NCBI GenBank assembly: GCA_001312505.1
Contig: BBDW01000002.1
Span: forward strand, 186,001-250,000
Source of the DNA: Mediterraneibacter faecis JCM 15917
Lineage (GTDB): Bacteria; Bacillota; Clostridia; Lachnospirales; Lachnospiraceae
DNA length: 64,000 nt
Direction: 5' to 3'
Part shown: positions 28,657 to 36,498 of the stretch, in pieces
How the letters are laid out: each line of letters starts with the position of its first letter
Numbering within the stretch: the stretch's first letter is position 1
Notes under the pieces: generated by a model
Databases searched by the model: none
Seen by the model: only the letters and a program-made list of their open reading frames with translations
Told to the model about the DNA's origin: nothing
Position numbers and translations under genes: made by a program

Positions 28657-29007
28657 ATGGAAGCAGTAGGTATGCTGGAAGTATTTGGACTTGCAACAGC
28701 ATTTGCAGCGGCTGACGCCGGATGTAAAGCAGGAAATGTAAGACTGGAGAACTTCGATAAAAATAAACCTGCGAATGCAGACGAATTGCCTGTACCGTTG
28801 ATCGTAATGGTCAAGTTCCGCGGACAGGTTGCAGATGTGGAGGCAGCACTTGAGGCTGCTACAGCGAAAGCAGAGTCAATGACAGGAATTGTCACAAAGT
28901 ATAAGATCTCAAGACCGACTGAGGACACTGAGAAGATGCTTAAGCTTAACGCATTTGATAAAGGAACACCACATAAAGTAACAGACGAAGAAGTCGAAGA
29001 AATTTAG
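28657..29007 (+). CDS. BMC-H shell protein with C-terminal extension
   Basis: This 116-residue shell protein has a single BMC domain (EAVGMLEVFGLATAFAAADAG, LIVMVKFRGQVADVEAALEAA) and an extra C-terminal acidic tail ending KVTDEEVEEI. Hexamers of this class tile the shell facets. It has an unusual insert of about 10 residues (NFDKNKPANADE) before the central strand. It is the first of four consecutive BMC-H genes. Confidence 0.85.
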   Translation: MEAVGMLEVFGLATAFAAADAGCKAGNVRLENFDKNKPANADELPVPLIVMVKFRGQVADVEAALEAATAKAESMTGIVTKYKISRPTEDTEKMLKLNAFDKGTPHKVTDEEVEEI

Positions 29008-29019
29008 GAGGATATTACA

Positions 29020-29301
29020 ATGGCAATGGCACAGCTTGCATTAGGAATGGTAGAAACAAGAGGACTTACAGCAGCAATCGAGGCTGCAGATGCAATGACA
29101 AAAGCAGCAGAGGTTACACTTGTAGGAACAGAGAAAATCGGATCCGGACTTGTAACAGTTATGGTTCGTGGAGATGTTGGAGCTGTTAAAGCAGCAGTTG
29201 AGACAGGTGCTGACGCAGCTGGAAGACTTGGAGAACTCGTAGCTACACACGTAATCCCAAGACCACACAACGACGTTGAGAAGATCCTTCCTACAGTATA
29301 G
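29020..29301 (+). CDS. BMC-H shell protein (PduA/EutM type)
   Basis: This canonical 93-residue hexameric shell protein shows [40 protein letters not shown] and [15 protein letters not shown]. It is almost identical in its core to the fourth BMC-H gene downstream, so the two probably arose by duplication. AGGAGG precedes the ATG. It is likely a major facet protein with a pore for small metabolites. Confidence 0.93.
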   Translation: MAMAQLALGMVETRGLTAAIEAADAMTKAAEVTLVGTEKIGSGLVTVMVRGDVGAVKAAVETGADAAGRLGELVATHVIPRPHNDVEKILPTV

Positions 29302-29335
29302 TTTGAAGTCAAACAGCTAGAAAAGGAGCAGTCTC

Positions 29336-29620
29336 ATGGGAAAAGCGTATGGATTCTTTGAAATCCCAAGCGTTACGGCAGCAGTGGTAGCCGTGGATAT
29401 CATGTGCAAGACTGCTGATGTGCAGTTCGTTACATGGGAGAAAAAACTGGGTGGAAGACTTGTCACGATCATAATTCGTGGTGATGTATCCGCAGTTGCG
29501 CAGGCCATTGAAGCTGCCGAGCAGAATGGAATCAAAAAACCAGTGAGCACAGTAGTGATCCCAAGTCCTCACGAGGAGATCTTGAGAATCATTAACACAA
29601 GTGTAAACAAGGTTGTATAG
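29336..29620 (+). CDS. BMC-H shell protein, divergent
   Basis: This 94-residue single BMC-domain protein begins [20 protein letters not shown] and contains [21 protein letters not shown] and [13 protein letters not shown]. It lacks the GMVETRG signature of the other facet proteins, so it is probably a minor component with a different pore or edge. AAGGAG lies upstream. Confidence 0.9.
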   Translation: MGKAYGFFEIPSVTAAVVAVDIMCKTADVQFVTWEKKLGGRLVTIIIRGDVSAVAQAIEAAEQNGIKKPVSTVVIPSPHEEILRIINTSVNKVV

Positions 29621-29633
29621 GAGGCAGCTACAG

Positions 29634-30044
29634 ATGGCAGACGAAAAAGAAAAGAAAACAACAACAGCCAAAGCGCCAGCCAAAACTGTACGCAGAGTAA
29701 AAAAGACGGCGCAAAAGGTAGAAACGGTTCAGAAGAAACCGGAAGTTCAGAAGGAGGAACGCAGAATGTCACAGGAAGCATTAGGAATGGTTGAAACAAG
29801 AGGACTTGTAGCATCTATCGAGGCAGCAGATTCAATGTTAAAGGCTGCTAACGTAGCACTCGTTGGAACAGAGAAGATCGGATCCGGTCTTGTAACAGTT
29901 ATGGTTCGTGGAGACGTTGGAGCAGTTAAATCAGCAGTTGAGTCTGGAGCAGAGTCAGCAGGAAGACTTGGAGAGCTTGTAGCTACACATGTAATCCCAA
30001 GACCACATACAGATGTTGAGAAGATTCTTCCACAGATCAAATAA
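29634..30044 (+). CDS. BMC-H shell protein with basic N-terminal extension and a second internal start
   Basis: The long form has 136 residues: about 44 residues rich in Lys, Thr and Ala, then a canonical BMC-H domain ([39 protein letters not shown]). GGAGGC precedes the ATG at 29634. Inside the gene, AAGGAGG sits 8 bases before an in-frame ATG at 29766, exactly where the canonical domain begins ([10 protein letters not shown]). Two products, tailed and untailed, are therefore likely. The core is near-identical to the gene at 29020. Confidence 0.88.
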   Translation: MADEKEKKTTTAKAPAKTVRRVKKTAQKVETVQKKPEVQKEERRMSQEALGMVETRGLVASIEAADSMLKAANVALVGTEKIGSGLVTVMVRGDVGAVKSAVESGAESAGRLGELVATHVIPRPHTDVEKILPQIK

Positions 30045-30067
30045 TAGTCAAAGGTAAATAAAACCGG

Positions 30068-30117
30068 TACTTTCAGGGGGGGATTAAGCGCCGGGCGCTG
30101 ATCCCCCCCTGAGAGTG
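30068..30117 (+). promoter_or_regulatory. Strong hairpin between the shell genes and pduL
   Basis: ACTTTCAG, seven G, ATTAAGCGCC pairs with GCGCTGAT, seven C, TGAGAGT, a stem of about 23 pairs with a tiny loop. No T run follows, so it is more likely an mRNA stabiliser or processing site than a terminator. Both arms carry seven-base G/C runs. Confidence 0.7.
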
Positions 30118-30163
30118 CTTAAATAAGTAAGTGGAGCAATCCACTTTGCGAGGAGACACAAAT

Positions 30164-30817
30164 ATGGATAACAGTAATGTGGAATTAATTACAAAAATGG
30201 TTCTCGAAGCAGTAGAGAAAAAGAATGCTGCTCAGTCTGGAGAAGGTTTTCTCGTTCCAATCGGAGTGTCCGCAAGACATATCCATCTCACACAGGAGCA
30301 TGTCGAGATTCTGTTTGGAGAAGGCTACCATCTTACAAAGTTCAAAGAACTTATGGGTGGACAGTTTGCATCAAACGAAAAGGTTACAATTGTTGGTCTT
30401 AAATTAAGAGCAATCGAGAATGTAAGAGTTCTTGGACCAGTCAGAAAGAATACTCAGGTAGAGATTTCTGCAACAGATGCAATCAGCCTCGGTGTAAAAG
30501 CACCAATCAGAGAATCAGGAAATATTGCAGGAAGCGCACCAATCGCGATCATCGGACCAAAAGGTGCAGTGTATCTGAACGAGGGATGCATTGTTGCGAA
30601 GAGACATATTCACATGGCTCCGAAAGATGCGATGGCAGCAGGAGTTCATGATGGTGATATCGTATCTGTAAAAGCAGATAATGAGAGAGGAACCATCTTT
30701 AACAACGTACAGATCCGTGTAGATGACAGCTTTACACTTGAGATGCACATCGATACAGATGAAGCAAATGCAGCGCAGATTAAGAGCGGGGATACCGTGA
30801 GGATTGTATCATGTTAA
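30164..30817 (+). CDS. pduL: Phosphate propanoyltransferase
   Basis: This enzyme converts propionyl-CoA and phosphate to propionyl phosphate and CoA, recycling CoA inside the shell. The 217 residues begin with the encapsulation helix NVELITKMVLEAVEKK. Two zinc-binding motifs follow: SARHIHLT and KRHIHMAP, each in a repeated beta-barrel domain. GAGGAG precedes the ATG at 30164. The stop overlaps the start of the vertex gene. Confidence 0.93.
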   Translation: MDNSNVELITKMVLEAVEKKNAAQSGEGFLVPIGVSARHIHLTQEHVEILFGEGYHLTKFKELMGGQFASNEKVTIVGLKLRAIENVRVLGPVRKNTQVEISATDAISLGVKAPIRESGNIAGSAPIAIIGPKGAVYLNEGCIVAKRHIHMAPKDAMAAGVHDGDIVSVKADNERGTIFNNVQIRVDDSFTLEMHIDTDEANAAQIKSGDTVRIVSC

Positions 30818-31077
30818 TGGGAAAAGTTGTTGGCAGTGTTGTATCAACACGCAAGAATGAAAACTTAGTCGGAAATAAATTCATGATTGTAGAAGTGGCA
30901 GATCATATGCGTCAGGGAGCAAAACAGATCATTGCAATCGATAAGATCGGCGCAGGAATCGGCGAATACGTTCTGGTTGTACAGGGAAGTGCTGCGAGAA
31001 TCGGAAGTGGTATGCCGGAAGCACCGATCGATGCTGCAATCGTTGGAATTATTGACGAAGGATTAGGACTGGAGTAG
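30811..31077 (+). CDS. BMC-P vertex protein (EutN/CcmL/PduN family)
   Basis: This 88-residue pentameric protein caps the shell vertices. It begins GKVVGSVVSTRKNENLVG, followed by VVQGSAARIG and AIVGIIDEG, all typical of the family. It is the only BMC-P gene in the window. It overlaps pduL by seven bases and leaves eight bases before pduS. Confidence 0.93.
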   Translation: MLMGKVVGSVVSTRKNENLVGNKFMIVEVADHMRQGAKQIIAIDKIGAGIGEYVLVVQGSAARIGSGMPEAPIDAAIVGIIDEGLGLE

Positions 31078-31084
31078 TGAAATT

Positions 31085-32431
31085 ATGGATATGAAAGAAT
31101 TAAGCAGCATATTGCAGCAGAACGGTATCGTTGGTGCTGGTGGTGCAGGCTTTCCTACATATGCTAAATTAGATGAACGTGCAGAGACAATCATTCTGAA
31201 CTGTGCAGAGTGTGAGCCACTGCTTCGACTTCACAGACAGCTCCTTGAGAAATATGCAAAGGAGATCATTGATACATTTCATATGATCGGCGAGACAGTC
31301 GGTGCGAAAGAAGTCATCATTGGTATTAAGAAAGCTTACACAGCAACGATCGAAGCTGTAAAGGCCGTTATGGGACAGTATCCGGAAGTAAGACTTGGAC
31401 TGTTGGATGAAGTATATCCGGCAGGTGATGAGGTTGTTCTTATTTATGAGACAACAGGTAAAGTTGTAAGACCGGGCGGACTTCCAATCGAAAGCGGCGT
31501 AGCTGTATTCAACGTAGAGACAGTTTACAATGTATACAGAGCACTGAATGAGAAGACACCCGTTGAGGACAAGCTTGTATCAGTAGTAGCTGAGGTAGAG
31601 CACCCGATCACAGTTCGTGTTCCAATCGGAACACCACTGGAAGAGGTAGTAGCTCTTGCCGGCGGTGTAACTACAAAAGATGCAGTTTACTTCGTTGGTG
31701 GACCTATGATGGGTAATATCGGAACAGGAGCGCAGCCTGTTACAAAGACAACAAATGCAATCCTTGTTCTTCCGAAAGACCATCACATCATTCAGAAGAA
31801 ATTAAAGAAAAACTCAATCGATATGAAGAGAGCAGCAGCTTGCTGTTGCCAGTGTACAATGTGTACAGACTTATGTCCAAGACATCTGTTAGGACATCCG
31901 ATTGAGCCAAATAAATTTATGCTTGCAGCAACATGCAAGGATGTACAGGAGCCGAACATCTTCATCAATACGTTGTTCTGCTCATCCTGCGGACTTTGTG
32001 AGATGTATTCCTGTTTCCAGGGACTTTCACCAAGAAGTCTTATGGCAGAGTACAAGGGAGGTCTTCGTGCAAACGGAATCCGTCCTCCGAAAGTAGAAGC
32101 AAAACCTGTAGGACCGGAAAGAGAATACAGAAAAGTTCCGATGGAGAGACTTATGGCGCGTCTTGATCTTACGAGATATAACCGTGAAGCACCGCTTGAT
32201 GAATCAGCAGTGCCGGTTAAGACAGTACGTATTCTGTTAAGTCAGCATATTGGAGCACCTGCTTCTGCAATTGTGAAAGCAGGCGACATGGTAACTAAAG
32301 GACAGATGATTGCTGAACCAGGAAAGGGATTAAGCGTTGGAATCCACGCATCCGTGAATGGTTTAGTTACAGAAGTAAATGAGAAATATATTGTCATAGA
32401 ATCTCAGGAAGGACGTGCAGGCAATGAGTAA
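31085..32431 (+). CDS. PduS-type cobalamin/NADH-linked Fe-S flavoprotein
   Basis: This 448-residue RnfC-like electron carrier has the FMN/NAD region GIVGAGGAGFPTYAKLDE and NCAECEPLL, two 4Fe-4S motifs (CCQCTMCTDLCPRH and CSSCGLCEMYSC), and a C-terminal barrel-sandwich segment. In B12 compartments PduS reduces cobalamin; here the dehydratase needs no B12, so moving electrons across the shell, perhaps through PduT, is more plausible (inference). The stop overlaps the pduT start. Confidence 0.88.
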   Translation: MDMKELSSILQQNGIVGAGGAGFPTYAKLDERAETIILNCAECEPLLRLHRQLLEKYAKEIIDTFHMIGETVGAKEVIIGIKKAYTATIEAVKAVMGQYPEVRLGLLDEVYPAGDEVVLIYETTGKVVRPGGLPIESGVAVFNVETVYNVYRALNEKTPVEDKLVSVVAEVEHPITVRVPIGTPLEEVVALAGGVTTKDAVYFVGGPMMGNIGTGAQPVTKTTNAILVLPKDHHIIQKKLKKNSIDMKRAAACCCQCTMCTDLCPRHLLGHPIEPNKFMLAATCKDVQEPNIFINTLFCSSCGLCEMYSCFQGLSPRSLMAEYKGGLRANGIRPPKVEAKPVGPEREYRKVPMERLMARLDLTRYNREAPLDESAVPVKTVRILLSQHIGAPASAIVKAGDMVTKGQMIAEPGKGLSVGIHASVNGLVTEVNEKYIVIESQEGRAGNE

Positions 32432-32972
32432 GGCTATTGGAATGGTAGAATATAAGACTGTTTCAGCAGGTATTACCGCAGCTGATGCTATGGTAAAGAC
32501 TTCTGAAGTCAGCATAATCGAAGCACAGACAGTATGTCCGGGCAAATATATCGCGATCATTACAGGTGACTTAAGTGCCGTTAAAGCAGCAGTGGATAAT
32601 GCAAAAGAGATGCATGGTCTTCACCTGATCGACAGTTTTGTGCTCGGTAATCCGCACGAGTCCATCTTCCCGGCAATCTACGGTGCTGCACATATTGAAG
32701 ACGTATCCGCTCTTGGTATTATGGAGACATACGATGCATCTTCAATTATTGTAGCTGCTGATGAGGCTGCGAAGACGGCTATCGTTGATTTGATCGAGCT
32801 TCGTATCGCACGTGGTATGTGCGGAAAATCCTACATGCTGCTCACTGGTGAAGTGGCTGCTGTAGAAGCTGCAATCGAAAAAGCTAAGGAAGCAATCAAA
32901 GATAGAGGAATGTTCCTTGACTCTTCCGTTATTGCTCATCCGGATGCTCAGATTCGCGACGCAATCTTATAA
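32424..32972 (+). CDS. PduT-like tandem BMC shell protein
   Basis: This 182-residue protein has two BMC domains (KAIGMVEYKTVSAGITAADAM and ALGIMETYDASSIIVAADEAA). ARGMCGKSYM carries a Cys in the pore loop at the position that binds a [4Fe-4S] cluster in PduT. Coupling to pduS fits an electron conduit through the shell. The ATG at 32424 overlaps the pduS stop; the upstream frame to 32415 is not needed. Confidence 0.9.
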   Translation: MSKAIGMVEYKTVSAGITAADAMVKTSEVSIIEAQTVCPGKYIAIITGDLSAVKAAVDNAKEMHGLHLIDSFVLGNPHESIFPAIYGAAHIEDVSALGIMETYDASSIIVAADEAAKTAIVDLIELRIARGMCGKSYMLLTGEVAAVEAAIEKAKEAIKDRGMFLDSSVIAHPDAQIRDAIL

Positions 32973-33052
32973 TGAACTCTGCTTTAATGTCTGAGGGAAT
33001 TATAGTTCAATACCAGTAACATTATATTGGACTTAGGACAGGAGGCAGTTAG

Positions 33053-33823
33053 ATGCTTGCGATAGAGAGAAGAAATGAAATATTAGAAAAACTGCAGAAC
33101 GACAGACGAGTTGTAGTAAGTGAATTAAGCCAGATTTATGAGGTCTCTGAGGAAACAATCCGAAGGGATCTCGATAAACTGGTTCAGGACGGTTTCGCCA
33201 TAAAAAGCTATGGTGGTGCCGTAATTAATGAAAATGTGAATATTGAGCTTCCGTTCAACATCAGAAAGAATCGCAATATTGTTGGTAAACAGCATATTGC
33301 GGAGCTTGTGAGTGAACAGATCAAAGACGGGGACAGCATCATGCTTGATGCAAGTTCTACAGCAGTGTATGTTGCAAAGACGCTTCTCGAACGGGGAAAG
33401 AAGAATCTTACCGTGCTCACGAACTCTGTTGAGATTATCATAGAGCTTTTTGGGGCACAGGATTGGAAAGTTCTTTCAACAGGTGGAGAGTCAAGAGAAG
33501 GCTCCTTTGCTCTGGTAGGTTATCAGACAGACAGGATGCTTCGTACTTATCATGTAGATAAGGCAATTATCTCTGCAAAGGGAGTTGATATGAACGCAGG
33601 ACTTACAGATTCAGATGATCTGCATGCGAATAATAAGCGAACAATGTTGACAAGAGCAAAGGAAAGAATTCTTGCGATTGACAGCAGTAAGTTCGATCAA
33701 GTAGCATTTGCTGAGATAGGATCATTAGACCAGATTACAACTGTGATCACAGATGCGAAGCCGGAGACAAGATGGCTTCAGCATTTTGAAAAGATTGGTG
33801 TAAAATGTATCTATCCAAAGTAA
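33053..33823 (+). CDS. DeoR/GlpR-family transcription regulator
   Basis: This 256-residue protein has an N-terminal winged helix (ERRNEILEKLQNDRRVVVSEL, VSEETIRRDLDKL) and a C-terminal sugar-phosphate sensor (DASSTAVYVAKTL, LTNSVEI, DLHANNKRTM). Members usually repress sugar catabolic operons and sense phosphorylated intermediates. It is the natural candidate to control the microcompartment promoters at 21.1 and 24.6 kb. AGGAGG precedes the ATG. Confidence 0.9.
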   Translation: MLAIERRNEILEKLQNDRRVVVSELSQIYEVSEETIRRDLDKLVQDGFAIKSYGGAVINENVNIELPFNIRKNRNIVGKQHIAELVSEQIKDGDSIMLDASSTAVYVAKTLLERGKKNLTVLTNSVEIIIELFGAQDWKVLSTGGESREGSFALVGYQTDRMLRTYHVDKAIISAKGVDMNAGLTDSDDLHANNKRTMLTRAKERILAIDSSKFDQVAFAEIGSLDQITTVITDAKPETRWLQHFEKIGVKCIYPK

Positions 33824-33835
33824 GGAAGGGCAGTT

Positions 33836-34984
33836 ATGAAAAGCTTTCAGATTAAAACTAGAGTAAATTTTGGAGATAATGCGCTGGATCGACTGGCAGA
33901 AGTGCCATATAAGAAGATCCTGATCGTTACAGACCCATTTATGGCGAAAAGCAAAAATCTGAACCTGATTCTCGATCCAATCAAAAAAGCAGGTAAGGAA
34001 TATGATATCTTTCAGGATATTGTTCCGGATCCACCGATTGAGAAGATCAGTCTCGGTGTTAAGAAGATGCTTGAATATAAGCCGGATGCAATTGTTGCAG
34101 TTGGTGGCGGATCAGCAATTGACTCCTCCAAGTCAATCCGTGAATTTGCACTTCGCGTAGATCATTACGCAGAGGTAGGGCTGATTGCAATTCCAACAAC
34201 AAGCGGTACAGGATCAGAGGTAACTTCATTTGCCGTTGTATCAGACCCGGCAGAGCAGAGAAAATATCCACTTGTATCCTGGGAATTGACACCGGACGAG
34301 GCAATCCTCGATGCAGAACTTGTAAAGAGTGTGCCAGCGGCGATTACAGCAGATACAGGAATGGACGTATTTACACACGCACTTGAAGCATGTGTAAGTA
34401 CAGAGAGAAGCGATTTCTCAACAGCACTTGCAGAGAAATCAATTGAGTTGGTTGGAGTATTTCTTCTCAGAGCATATCTGGATGGAAATGATACTCATGC
34501 ACGTCAGAAGATGCATTCTGCATCCTGTCTGGCAGGATTGGCATTCAACTCAGCATCTCTCGGACTGAACCATGGTATGGCTCATCAGTTAGGTGCAAAG
34601 TTCCACATCCCACACGGACGTGCGAACGCAATGCTTCTTCCACATATCATTGAATTCAACAGTGATATCAATAAACATAGTAAGAGTCAGAAAGAATATC
34701 TTCCGGCTGTTAAGCGTTATGCAACCGTAGCTCAGATCCTTGGACTGAGCAGCTACAATGAGATTATGACAGTCAGATCACTTGTAAACTGGGTACAGTT
34801 TATGTTAAAAGAGATGGATATTCCGCTGTCAATCTCTCAGATGGGTACAATCTCAGAGGAAGAGTACTTCAATGCAATCGACAGTATGGCAGATGCCGCA
34901 CTCGAGGATGGATGTACAGCAACAAACCCGAGAGTACCAAATAAGGAAGATGTTATTGAAATCTACAAGAAATTGTGGAAATAA
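33836..34984 (+). CDS. Iron-containing alcohol dehydrogenase (PduQ/FucO-like)
   Basis: This 382-residue group III alcohol dehydrogenase has GGGSAIDSSKSI for NAD binding, TTSGTGSEVT, and metal ligands in FTHALEACVS, GLNHGMAHQLG and PHGRANA. It probably reduces propionaldehyde to 1-propanol or lactaldehyde to propanediol, regenerating NAD+. No encapsulation helix is present at either end, unlike the zinc enzyme upstream, so it may work in the cytosol. It is the last gene of the operon, with a terminator after it. Confidence 0.9.
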   Translation: MKSFQIKTRVNFGDNALDRLAEVPYKKILIVTDPFMAKSKNLNLILDPIKKAGKEYDIFQDIVPDPPIEKISLGVKKMLEYKPDAIVAVGGGSAIDSSKSIREFALRVDHYAEVGLIAIPTTSGTGSEVTSFAVVSDPAEQRKYPLVSWELTPDEAILDAELVKSVPAAITADTGMDVFTHALEACVSTERSDFSTALAEKSIELVGVFLLRAYLDGNDTHARQKMHSASCLAGLAFNSASLGLNHGMAHQLGAKFHIPHGRANAMLLPHIIEFNSDINKHSKSQKEYLPAVKRYATVAQILGLSSYNEIMTVRSLVNWVQFMLKEMDIPLSISQMGTISEEEYFNAIDSMADAALEDGCTATNPRVPNKEDVIEIYKKLWK

Positions 34985-35004
34985 TAAGTGTAAAAAGAAG
35001 TAAA

Positions 35005-35034
35005 AAAGAAGCTGCGTATTGTAGCTTCTTTTTT
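35005..35034 (+). terminator. Terminator of the microcompartment operon
   Basis: GAAGCTGC and GTAGCTTC pair around a short loop, followed by six T. Confidence 0.85.
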
Positions 35035-35154
35035 ACACTCTCTTTTGCTTCTATTTTTAGGCATGTTTTTAAAGTTCTCGGGTAACGGTACCTATTTATT
35101 AATTGAGTGTTATCTGAAAGAATTGTTGTATATACTATATCAAATACCTGGGAA

Positions 35155-35973
35155 ATGGACAGGAAGCGCGAAATGAAATTACCTATTTATATAGAAGCAG
35201 CAATGGGAGTTTTTCTGGTAGTGATTCTGGCAATGGCAGGAAGAAACGGAATGATTCCTCAGAACCAGAAAAATAATGTTATGAAACAGTCAGAAGTAGA
35301 ACAGAAATCAGATTATGACATGCAAAATGAAAAGGAAGCAGTTGCGGAAGAGGCAACAGATTCGATAGAAGAAGTTGCACAGACTGACAGCATAGCAATA
35401 ACAGCACAGATGTGTTCTCCGGCCGGACAGTATCCGGTCATGGGGGGGGAGAGTGTTGTTACGGTGGATGAACTTGCAGATTATTTCAATCAATCGGGAT
35501 ACGAATATCCGTCGGAAGAACTGGCAAAAGGTGGAGCAGATACCATAGAAACATTCTGCCAGATCTACTGTGAAGAAGCAGAGGCAGAAGACATCCGGGC
35601 AGAGGTTGCATTTACTCAGGCAATGAAAGAGACCGGCTTTCTTCAGTTTGGTGGAGATGTAAGTATTGAACAGTTTAATTTTGCCGGAATAGGAACAACC
35701 GGTGGAGGAGTGCCGGGGGGGAATTCTTATCCGGATGTCAGAACAGGAGTGCGGGCACAGATCCAGCATCTGAAGGCCTATGCGACAGATGAACCGCTGA
35801 ATCAGACTTGCGTGGATAACCGTTATGAATATGTGAAAAAAGCTTCCGCACCTTATGTACAATGGCTGGGACAGAAAGAGAACCCGGAAGGAGCCGGTTG
35901 GGCGACAGGAGAGAACTACGGGTATGATATTGCAGGGATGTTGCAACATTTACTTTTAAAAGAGCAAGGTTAA
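35155..35973 (+). CDS. Secreted glucosaminidase-family cell wall hydrolase
   Basis: This protein of about 272 residues has an N-terminal signal or anchor segment (IYIEAAMGVFLVVILAMAG) and an acidic linker. The catalytic domain of the LytG/FlgJ-like glucosaminidase family follows: IRAEVAFTQAMKETGFLQFG with the catalytic Glu, FNFAGIGTTGGG, and DVRTGVRAQIQHLKAY. It should cleave peptidoglycan glycan strands. Starts at 35155 or 35173 are both possible. Two expanded G runs add Gly (PVMGGES, GVPGGNS). Confidence 0.8.
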   Translation: MDRKREMKLPIYIEAAMGVFLVVILAMAGRNGMIPQNQKNNVMKQSEVEQKSDYDMQNEKEAVAEEATDSIEEVAQTDSIAITAQMCSPAGQYPVMGGESVVTVDELADYFNQSGYEYPSEELAKGGADTIETFCQIYCEEAEAEDIRAEVAFTQAMKETGFLQFGGDVSIEQFNFAGIGTTGGGVPGGNSYPDVRTGVRAQIQHLKAYATDEPLNQTCVDNRYEYVKKASAPYVQWLGQKENPEGAGWATGENYGYDIAGMLQHLLLKEQG

Positions 35974-36040
35974 GAAGATATGGCTGGACTTCCGGCGGTG
36001 GTTATGATATTTTAAGATTTCTTAAAGAAAGGGAAATCCC

Positions 36041-36069
36041 TTGACAAATCAGCCTTTGACAGCTATAGT
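36041..36069 (+). promoter_or_regulatory. Promoter of the valS T-box transcript
   Basis: TTGACA and TATAGT are separated by 17 bases, about 40 bases before the T-box leader. Confidence 0.8.
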
Positions 36070-36109
36070 AGTAACAGTTAAAAAGTATTTAACAACTATG
36101 TAAAGATAC

Positions 36110-36404
36110 AGGTGTTGAAGAAGAGGAGTACATCATTACTTCCCACAGAGAGAACCGTTCAGATTGCTAAGAGGATCTGGCTGTGAGACGGTTTGGAAAA
36201 AGGATGATGGAAGGTAGCTTCGGAGCCGGAATTCTGAAAGGTCGAAGAGGTTGGATAGGAGTTCCCGGAGTCGTTCACGTTACAGAACGAAGAGATGTAT
36301 ATGTAAAGAACAAGGTTAATACAAACAGTAACAAGTTCTTACATATATAAATAAGGTGGTACCGCGAGATTTTCGCCCTTTACGTGAAGTAGAGGGCGTT
36401 TTCT
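36110..36404 (+). ncRNA. T-box riboswitch (Val) upstream of valS
   Basis: This leader senses uncharged tRNA-Val and allows read-through into valS when valine-tRNA is low. The T-box core AAGGTGGTACCGCG at 36353-36366 contains UGGU for pairing with the tRNA acceptor end. A terminator follows (CGCCCTTT with AGAGGGCG, then TTTT, 36374-36404). In Stem I, CATCAT near 36128 pairs with ATGATG near 36204. The facing internal loop contains GTA at 36214-36216, the likely Val specifier. AGAGAGAACCG fits the conserved Stem I region. Confidence 0.92.
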
Positions 36405-36498
36405 AGTTATAGAAGAAAGAGATATCCACTTTTAAAACAATGAGATTGTGGAAAACAACTACAAAATTAACATAATATGTGGAAAAAGGAGAACAATC

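Noticed and set aside
30060..30120. Terminator inside the microcompartment operon
   Set aside because: The hairpin is strong but lacks a T run, and pduL with a good ribosome site follows directly.
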